A DNA stretch of 11,118 nt from Bacillota bacterium (lineage in GTDB: Bacteria; Bacillota; Clostridia; DSM-8532). Numbering within the stretch: position 1 is the first letter of the stretch; each line of letters begins with the position of its first letter. Under the pieces are notes generated by a model. It ran no database searches. It saw nothing but the letters and a program-made list of their open reading frames with translations, and was not told where the DNA came from. This document shows, piece after piece, positions 6,334 to 11,118 of this stretch. The translations under genes were made by a program, and so were the position numbers. The stretch spans positions 1-11,118 of the forward strand of contig JAEYPI010000229.1 of NCBI GenBank assembly GCA_023410885.1, written 5' to 3'.

Positions 6334-6341
6334 ATGATGTT

Positions 6342-6369
6342 ATTATAGCGAATTAATATGATAAAACAA
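6342..6369 (-). promoter_or_regulatory. Sigma-A type promoter of the membrane protein gene
   Basis: On the minus strand, -35 TTGTTT (6369-6364), 16-nt spacer, perfect -10 TATAAT (6347-6342). The predicted start near 6335 leaves a long leader to the ATG at 6228. Confidence 0.6.
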
Positions 6370-6404
6370 TGGGACTGGAATTAGAATTTGATTAAAAAGC
6401 CACA

Positions 6405-7427
6405 CTACACAATCAGCATGGCATCCCCGAAGCTAAAAAATCGGTATTCCTTTGAAATCGCCTCTTGATAGGCGTTCATTACTTTTTCTTTTCCCGCAAA
6501 AGCGCTCACTAACATGATAAGCGTCGATTCGGGCAGATGAAAATTAGTTATGAGTGCATCCACCACTTTAAAGGTATAACCCGGATAAATAAAAATATCG
6601 GTCTCTCCCTCACCGGGTAAAACCTTTCCCTGCAGCGATGAAGTCTCTAAAACGCGAACGCTTGTGGTCCCAACCGCAATAACACGCTTCCCCTTCTCCT
6701 TGGCCTGATTGATCATTTCACAAGCTTCAGGGCTGATGCTATACGCTTCTTTATGCATGTGATGCTCTAAAACATTCTCAGTCTTTACAGGGCGAAAGGT
6801 ACCAAGCCCTACGTGCAAAGTCACCTCTGCCACATGAACTCCTTTATCCGCAAGCACCTTAAACAGCTCCGGTGTAAAGTGAAGCCCTGCAGTGGGAGCT
6901 GCAGCTGAGCCATTAATTTTTGAATACACGGTTTGGTAACGTTCCTTATCTTCCAGGGTCGCATGGATATAAGGCGGCAGGGGCATGATCCCTACTTGAT
7001 CAAGAACCTCCTCAAACACACCCTCGTAAAAAAATTGAACAATGCGATTCCCTTCATCCCCCAGTTCAAGGATTTCCGCCTGCAAAAGGCCATTCCCAAA
7101 CACAAAACGACTTCCAACCTTTGCCTTTCTTCCCGGCTTTAAAATCACTTCCCAGATATCACTGTCCATTCTTTTTAGAAGTACGAATTCAATCTTACCG
7201 CCGGTGCCCATTTTTTCTCCCAAAAGACGGGCGGGAAGTACCCGGGTATTGTTAATAACCAAGCAATCCCCTGGTTCCAAATACTCGGGTAAATCCTTAA
7301 ATACTTTGTGTTCTATGGCAGAATTCCCTCTATTGAGGACCATCAGCCTGGACATATCTCTCTTTTCAAGAGGGCTCTGGGCAATCAAGTGTTCAGGAAG
7401 GTCATACCAGAAGTCCTTTAATGTCAT
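6405..7427 (-). CDS. queA: S-adenosylmethionine:tRNA ribosyltransferase-isomerase QueA
   Basis: A 340-residue enzyme of full family length that transfers and isomerises the ribosyl moiety of SAM onto preQ1 at tRNA position 34, giving epoxyqueuosine in the queuosine pathway. Recognisable segments: FWYDLPEHLIAQ at the N-terminus, VINNTRVLPARLLG, SAAAPTAGLHFTPELF, LHVGLGTFRPV, VGTTSVRVLE, ITNFHLPESTLIMLVSAFAG and RFFSFGDAMLI at the end. Start ATG (7427-7425) overlaps the htpG stop as ATGA, with GAGG 5 nt upstream inside the htpG end, so translation is probably coupled to htpG. No tgt, yajC or ruvB gene, the frequent partners of queA, lies in the window. Confidence 0.97.
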   Translation of the reverse strand: MTLKDFWYDLPEHLIAQSPLEKRDMSRLMVLNRGNSAIEHKVFKDLPEYLEPGDCLVINNTRVLPARLLGEKMGTGGKIEFVLLKRMDSDIWEVILKPGRKAKVGSRFVFGNGLLQAEILELGDEGNRIVQFFYEGVFEEVLDQVGIMPLPPYIHATLEDKERYQTVYSKINGSAAAPTAGLHFTPELFKVLADKGVHVAEVTLHVGLGTFRPVKTENVLEHHMHKEAYSISPEACEMINQAKEKGKRVIAVGTTSVRVLETSSLQGKVLPGEGETDIFIYPGYTFKVVDALITNFHLPESTLIMLVSAFAGKEKVMNAYQEAISKEYRFFSFGDAMLIV

Positions 7428-9292
7428 AATAACCTCATTAAGAGTGCATTGCTTCTTTCAATGAATTTCACCATGGTTTCAGGCTCCAATTGCCTATGAT
7501 TCAAAAGCGCAAGGTCATAGACATGGCTGGCGGCCAGGAGCGCATCCTCTTTTCTATTCTCCTCATCATAAAGGGTGGCTATGCGCTGAATCATTGAATT
7601 ATTGCTATTAAGGAGCAGGGACTCCTCATTGGGGAATAAATCCGCCGTATTAAAGCCACCGCCGAAAGAACGACTCATTTCCTTAAACCGGCGGGCCTCT
7701 TCAGAAAGAAGTATAATGGCTGGCGTTGCATCGCTCTTCAGTCCTTCAACGTTAAGCTTAAGGTTTTCATTTCCGGTAGCTTCCTTGAATACCTTTTCAA
7801 GCTTTTCAAGAAGGGCCTTATTGTCTTCCCCCTCACCTGACTTCATGGTTCCGGTTATTTCAGCATCAACCCGCTTGAACTTAACATCCTTATTTTCAGC
7901 CTCCATGAAGCTGATAAAATGAGAATCAATCATGGTATTGAGAATAACCGCGTCAAGCTGATGCTCTTTAAACATGCGGATATACTGGGATTGCTGCTTT
8001 TCATCATTGACATAATAGGCCGTCTTCTCAGTGTCCCCATTCTGTTCCAGATACTCCGGCAGGGTAAGGAATTTGCCGTTAATGGTCTTGTAAATCAGGA
8101 TATCCTTGACCTTTTCAAAGAACTTGGGCTCCCTCATGCAGCCGTATTTAACAAAGGGATTGATGTCCTCCCAGTACTTTTCATAGCTTTCACGCTCCTT
8201 CTTAAACAGGAGCTGGAGCTTGTCCGCCACCTTCTTTGTAATATGGGCGGATATCTTGTCTACATAGCCTTCATTCTGTAAGAAGCTTCTGGACACATTA
8301 AGAGGGAGGTCCGGACAATCCAGGCAACCTTTTAAAAGCAGCAGGAATTCCGGGATAACCTCTTTAATATTATCAGCCACGAAGACCTGATTGTAGAAGA
8401 GCTTGATCTTCCCTTCCATGGTCTCAAATTCATGCTTGAGCTTGGGGAAATAGATGATGCCCTTCATATTAAAGGGATAGTCCATATTAATATGAATCCA
8501 GAATAGAGGATCATTAAAATCCTGGAATACTTCGTGATAGAAGCTCTTGTATTCTTCATCAGTGCATTCTCTCGGATTTTTCAACCACAGAGGATGAGTG
8601 TTGTTAAGCGGCTTTTCTTCAGTTTCCTTTGTCTCGTCCTTCTTATCATCCTTCTTCTCATTCTCGTCAATGAGATAGATTTCATATTGTAAAAAGGCGA
8701 AGTACTTCTTTAAGACCTCGCGGACCTTCCAAGCATCCAAAAATTCCTTGGAGTCCTGTGCCAGGTAAAGGGTCACAACCGTACCCATCGTTTCTTTATC
8801 CGAATCACCCATGGTATATTCGGTATCGCCTGTGCTTTCCCATAGAACAGCTTTCTCTCCTTCACGGAAAGAGAGCGTGTTAATGGTCACTTTTTCACTG
8901 ACCATAAATGCAGAATAGAAGCCCAAACCAAAGTGGCCGATAATCTGCTGATCGTCCGTCTTATCCTTATACTTTTCAATAAAATCCTTTGCCCCTGAAA
9001 AAGCAATCTGGTTAATATACTTCTTTACTTCTTCATCGGTCATGCCAATGCCATTATCTGAGATGGCAATAGTCCCTTTTTCTTTATTAACACGGACTTC
9101 AATTCTGGGCTTATAACCCTCGGGAAGAACAGCCTCGCCTATATCGGATAGCTTTTTAAGCTTGCTTATTGCATCTGAAGCATTAGATAACAATTCCCTC
9201 AGGAAGATGTCCTTTTCTGAATACAGCCACTTTTTGATAATGGGAAAAATATTTTCGGTGTGAATTGAAATATTTCCTTTTTCGTTTACCAT
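7424..9292 (-). CDS. htpG: Molecular chaperone HtpG (Hsp90)
   Basis: A 622-residue cytosolic Hsp90. The N-terminal GHKL ATPase has LRELLSNASDA (catalytic E33, Mg-binding N37), SDNGIGM (D79) and GHFGLGFYSAFMV as the ATP lid region. A Lys/Asp/Glu-rich linker (about 210-228) separates it from the middle domain. Middle-domain LPLNVSR carries the ATP-contacting R335. The C-terminal dimerisation domain runs from about 505 and includes the ADLFPNEESLLLNSNN segment. The ATG at 9310 overlaps the Shine-Dalgarno sequence (GGGAGG); the ATG at 9292 lies 10 nt after it and gives the usual start MVNEKGNISIHTE. It is driven by a near-consensus promoter 36 nt upstream, with a CIRCE-like palindrome further up, and is followed directly by queA. 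Confidence 0.97.
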   Translation of the reverse strand: MVNEKGNISIHTENIFPIIKKWLYSEKDIFLRELLSNASDAISKLKKLSDIGEAVLPEGYKPRIEVRVNKEKGTIAISDNGIGMTDEEVKKYINQIAFSGAKDFIEKYKDKTDDQQIIGHFGLGFYSAFMVSEKVTINTLSFREGEKAVLWESTGDTEYTMGDSDKETMGTVVTLYLAQDSKEFLDAWKVREVLKKYFAFLQYEIYLIDENEKKDDKKDETKETEEKPLNNTHPLWLKNPRECTDEEYKSFYHEVFQDFNDPLFWIHINMDYPFNMKGIIYFPKLKHEFETMEGKIKLFYNQVFVADNIKEVIPEFLLLLKGCLDCPDLPLNVSRSFLQNEGYVDKISAHITKKVADKLQLLFKKERESYEKYWEDINPFVKYGCMREPKFFEKVKDILIYKTINGKFLTLPEYLEQNGDTEKTAYYVNDEKQQSQYIRMFKEHQLDAVILNTMIDSHFISFMEAENKDVKFKRVDAEITGTMKSGEGEDNKALLEKLEKVFKEATGNENLKLNVEGLKSDATPAIILLSEEARRFKEMSRSFGGGFNTADLFPNEESLLLNSNNSMIQRIATLYDEENRKEDALLAASHVYDLALLNHRQLEPETMVKFIERSNALLMRLL

Positions 9293-9327
9293 TGGTAAAA
9301 AACCTCCCATAAAGACATTCTATCGAT

Positions 9328-9356
9328 ATGATAAACTCAAGGTCAAAGAATGTCAA
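9328..9356 (-). promoter_or_regulatory. Sigma-A promoter of htpG-queA
   Basis: On the minus strand a perfect -35 TTGACA (9356-9351), 17-nt spacer and -10 TATCAT (9333-9328). The expected start is near 9321, leaving a short leader of about 29 nt. An inverted repeat, GACATTCT (9314-9321) with AGAATGTC (9347-9354), brackets the promoter from the -35 box to the start site. Confidence 0.85.
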
Positions 9357-9357
9357 G

Positions 9358-9442
9358 AGTAGAGGTACGTTCAAAGGAACGTACCACATGACTAGACCCA
9401 TAAGCAAGAGGTACGTTCAAAGGAACGTACCTCAAGCCTCGA
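9358..9442 (-). repeat. Two-hairpin palindromic repeat element, copy 2
   Basis: Read on the minus strand: TCGAGGCTT (9442-9434), hairpin D (GAGGTACGTTC / GAACGTACCTC, 11 bp, 9433-9408, loop CTTT), a linker with TTATGGGTCTAGTCATGT, then hairpin C (GGTACGTTC / GAACGTACC, 9 bp, 9385-9364, loop CTTT), then TCTACTC. Layout and linker match copy 1 at 5461-5530 (shared TATGGGTC.AG.C.TGTGGT), but the inner stem bases differ while pairing is kept. It abuts the htpG -35 box. Confidence 0.8.
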
Positions 9443-9460
9443 AAATTCGTTCCTCACATT

Positions 9461-9494
9461 AATAAAAATTAGCACCCTCATGCAAGAGTGCTAA
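9461..9494 (-). terminator. Terminator of divIVA, also CIRCE-like palindrome
   Basis: On the minus strand TTAGCACTCT (9494-9485) pairs with AGGGTGCTAA (9478-9469), ten pairs including one G-U, loop TGCATG, followed by TTTTTATT: a good intrinsic terminator, 70 nt after divIVA. The sequence TTAGCACTC-N8-GGGTGCTAA also differs from the HrcA operator CIRCE (TTAGCACTC-N9-GAGTGCTAA) by one base and one spacer position, and the next gene is a heat-shock gene. Confidence 0.75.
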
Positions 9495-9564
9495 TACAAA
9501 TAGGCTTGATCATATTCTTATTAAAGCTGGATAATCATCATCTTGCACTAACGCTTCCCAAAAA

Positions 9565-10038
9565 CTACACAGCCTTACTATCTGAATCGTCCCGCTCATC
9601 TAAATTCTGCAATGCTTTAAGCTGAGAGCGTATAATACTTTCAATCTTTGCTTTATAGCCCTCTACGTCGCGCTTGACACGCTCATGCTCAAAGCGAACC
9701 CCCAATACCTCCCGGTGGGCCTCTTCCAAAATCTGTTTGGCTCTAAGGTCGGCTTCTTTTTGGATGTTCTCTGCACTTTTTCTTGCATTGGCAACAACGT
9801 CATCGCTTGTTTGTTGTGCGATAAGCAGGCTGTTTTGTAAAGAGCTTTCGATACCTTTATAATATTTAAGCTTATCCTGAGTGTCCTCAAGCTTTTCTTT
9901 CAATCTTGCATTTTCCTTTATGAGCTCAGTTAAATCTTCAACAACCTTATCAAGTACATCCTCTACTTGATAAGAATGATAGCCCAAAAGGGACTTCTTA
10001 AACACAATGTTCTGAAGGTCATTGGGTACAAAATTCAT
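9565..10038 (-). CDS. divIVA: DivIVA-family septum/pole site-determining coiled-coil protein
   Basis: A 157-residue DivIVA-family protein. Residues 1 to about 60 are the lipid-binding domain (PNDLQNIVFKKSLLGYHSYQVEDVLDKVVEDL, here marked by VPNDLQNIVF and GYHSYQVEDVLDKV), which recognises curved membrane at division sites and poles. A long coiled coil follows (about 40-145, heptads in ENARLKEKLEDTQDKL and onward), with an acidic tail DERDDSDSKAV. I chose the ATG at 10038 because the conserved domain begins there and a GGGGGA ribosome binding site lies about 6 nt upstream; a reading from 10089 would add 17 residues unlike the family. It lies last in the ylm cluster, 146 nt after yggT, with structured RNA in the gap. 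Confidence 0.93.
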   Translation of the reverse strand: MNFVPNDLQNIVFKKSLLGYHSYQVEDVLDKVVEDLTELIKENARLKEKLEDTQDKLKYYKGIESSLQNSLLIAQQTSDDVVANARKSAENIQKEADLRAKQILEEAHREVLGVRFEHERVKRDVEGYKAKIESIIRSQLKALQNLDERDDSDSKAV

Positions 10039-10056
10039 TACGATTCCCCCGTTTTT

Positions 10057-10152
10057 TATTCGGCAAAGGTGTGATCCGTCACGCCTCATTCTGTCGAATA
10101 CTTACGATTAACTCAAGACCGTTAGTCATCTGAGTGTGCAGCCATCTTGAGT
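10057..10152. other. Two inverted repeats in the yggT-divIVA gap
   Basis: ACTCAAGA (10111-10118) is complementary to TCTTGAGT (10145-10152), with a 26-nt interior. Nearer divIVA, TATTCG (10057-10062) pairs with CGAATA (10095-10100) around an inner helix GGTGTGA / TCACGCC (10068-10074 / 10079-10085; one position pairs as G-U only in plus-strand RNA). No coding potential is seen. This is where ylmH lies in Bacillus. Confidence 0.45.
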
Positions 10153-10178
10153 GATATGTAAGAAGAAAATCAACTCAA
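10151..10178 (-). promoter_or_regulatory. Weak candidate promoter for divIVA
   Basis: On the minus strand TTGAGT (10178-10173), 16-nt spacer, TATCAC (10156-10151), just after the yggT stop. Four of six bases match in each box. It would give divIVA a leader of about 105 nt. Confidence 0.3.
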
Positions 10179-10184
10179 TAATAA

Positions 10185-10493
10185 TTAAGAAATAACGCTC
10201 TTTAATAATGTATTGAGCATGTAAAGCAAAATAATAACAACAAAAGGAGATATATCAAATTTCAGGCTTTTTTCTTTTGTTTGCTTCATCAGTATTTTGC
10301 GTACAGGATTTAAAAGGGGTTCCGAGATAAAAAGCAGAAATTGAAAGGCCCTTGTATCCCTGCGTATAGCCTTGAACTCACAAAGCACCCTAATGATGAG
10401 CACAACCTCCATGACGTTAATAACAGCACGAAGGGCAATTATGAAAGCCTGAATCTTATTTACGAAGTAACAAGCTTTGAACAAGCTCGCCAC
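10185..10493 (-). CDS. yggT: YggT family membrane protein (YlmG)
   Basis: A 102-residue membrane protein of the YggT/YlmG family. Two hydrophobic segments (about 17-36 and 80-97) flank a conserved stretch with SEPLLNPVRKIL and the family signature FDISPFVVIILLYML. Function is not firmly known; in Gram-positive bacteria it sits in the division cluster beside sepF, and plant homologues affect nucleoid distribution. The start is a GTG at 10493 with GGAGG only 3 nt away, which is short; an in-frame TTG three codons on has a 12-nt spacer. The gene begins 10 nt after the sepF stop, so the two are co-transcribed. Confidence 0.9.
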   Translation of the reverse strand: MASLFKACYFVNKIQAFIIALRAVINVMEVVLIIRVLCEFKAIRRDTRAFQFLLFISEPLLNPVRKILMKQTKEKSLKFDISPFVVIILLYMLNTLLKSVIS

Positions 10494-10503
10494 AATCCTC
10501 CGC

Positions 10504-10959
10504 TTATTTTACCCAAGAAAAAACGCCTTTATTCCGCATTTCATCCTTTAAATCACCGGTAATTTCAATACAAGCAGGGGTAGCAAGGAATATTCCACTT
10601 GAAATCTTCTGAATGTCCCCATCCAGGCAATAGACGGCACCACTTAAAAAATCAACCATTCTTTGTGCGACAGGGGTGTCAACACCTTCGACATTCATAA
10701 TGACAGGCTTGTTAGATTTGAGATGATCACAAAGCTCACGGGCTTCGAGAATGTTTTGAGGGGCAAGAATGACAACTTTGAGATTATTGTTGTTATTCAT
10801 GTTCAAAACCTTGCCCTGGGGATTTTTCTTTTGGGATGCGTAACGATCATTTCTGGAAGGTGCACTTTCCACACTTTCTTCCTCGTACATTTCATCCTCG
10901 CCTTCCACATTGGATTCCCAACCCACAAAGTCAAGAACTTTCTCAAACAATTTAGCCAT
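10504..10959 (-). CDS. sepF: Cell division protein SepF (YlmF)
   Basis: A 151-residue SepF, the membrane anchor and bundler of FtsZ in Gram-positive bacteria. Residues 1-14 (MAKLFEKVLDFVGW) form the amphipathic membrane-targeting helix. An acidic, variable linker (about 15-50) follows, then the SepF core (about 58-145) with KVVILAPQNILEARELCDHL, NVEGVDTPVAQRMVDFL and GIFLATPACIEI. A run of five Asn (55-59) sits just before the core. GGAGG lies 8 nt before the ATG. It is preceded 49 nt upstream by the end of yggS and followed by yggT, the order seen in Bacillus ylmE-ylmF-ylmG. Confidence 0.96.
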   Translation of the reverse strand: MAKLFEKVLDFVGWESNVEGEDEMYEEESVESAPSRNDRYASQKKNPQGKVLNMNNNNNLKVVILAPQNILEARELCDHLKSNKPVIMNVEGVDTPVAQRMVDFLSGAVYCLDGDIQKISSGIFLATPACIEITGDLKDEMRNKGVFSWVK

Positions 10960-11008
10960 AGTATCTTCCTCCAGTTTTCATTCGTAAAATAAACCTTTGC
11001 CTTTTGGG

Positions 11009-11118
11009 CTAATAGATTCTTTCTCCAAAGAGAGCACTTCCGATTCGGACGATTGTGGCTCCTTCTTCCACAGCAACGTTAAAATCACTGCTCATGCCCA
11101 TGGAGAGTTGTTCCATAC
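11009..11118 (-). CDS. yggS: YggS-family PLP-binding protein (YlmE), C-terminal fragment
   Basis: Only the last 35 codons lie in the window; the gene continues past the right edge. The fragment contains LSMGMSSDF and GATIVRIGSALFGERIY, the hallmark C-terminus of YggS/PROSC proteins, which bind pyridoxal 5'-phosphate on a single alanine-racemase-like barrel and help PLP homeostasis. It precedes sepF, as ylmE does in Bacillus, which supports the call. Confidence 0.92.
   Translation of the reverse strand, partial: MEQLSMGMSSDFNVAVEEGATIVRIGSALFGERIY

Noticed and set aside
7602..8281. Long plus-strand ORFs of 106 and 120 residues opposite htpG
   Set aside because: They are antisense to a clear HtpG coding region and show no motif or start signal; they reflect htpG codon use.

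Overview
The window looks like chromosome from a spore-forming, low-to-mid GC Gram-positive bacterium, most likely class Clostridia. The signs are a T-box leader, strong AGGAGG-type ribosome binding sites, the yggS-sepF-yggT-divIVA division cluster, a clostridial-style HtpG, and a near-consensus forespore (sigma-G type) promoter in front of two tiny genes. I cannot name the species. No rRNA, tRNA, CRISPR array, transposase or phage gene is visible.

Left part (1-4934). The window opens inside a T-box riboswitch: the antiterminator box, then an intrinsic terminator. It controls a fused DAHP synthase-prephenate dehydratase, so the first step of the shikimate pathway and the step from prephenate to phenylpyruvate sit on one polypeptide. 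A perfect hairpin ends that unit. Two minus-strand genes follow, a LigB/DODA-type extradiol dioxygenase and a pirin, 15 nt apart and probably one operon. Divergent from them is a serpin with a lipoprotein signal and an inhibitory-type hinge, ending in a strong terminator.

Middle part (4935-5541). This stretch holds two unrecognised genes for 47- and 39-residue Asn/Lys/Gln-rich hydrophilic proteins. The promoter before them reads GTATA-N17-CATAATA, as expected for sigma-G. A perfect 16-nt direct repeat flanks the pair. The right-hand copy of the repeat lies inside a two-hairpin palindromic element, and a second such element lies inverted upstream of htpG.

Right part (5542-11118, all minus strand). 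In transcription order: the end of yggS, then sepF, yggT and divIVA (the ylm cell-division cluster, with no ylmH between yggT and divIVA). After a terminator hairpin that closely resembles a CIRCE operator and the second palindromic element, a near-consensus promoter drives htpG and queA, which overlap by ATGA. Last comes a membrane protein built from three 51-residue repeats, with its own promoter and a structured leader.

The most notable observations are the two-hairpin repeat family with differing stems, the predicted forespore-expressed small-gene pair between direct repeats, the CIRCE-like terminator before htpG, and the DAHP synthase-prephenate dehydratase fusion that lacks an ACT domain.
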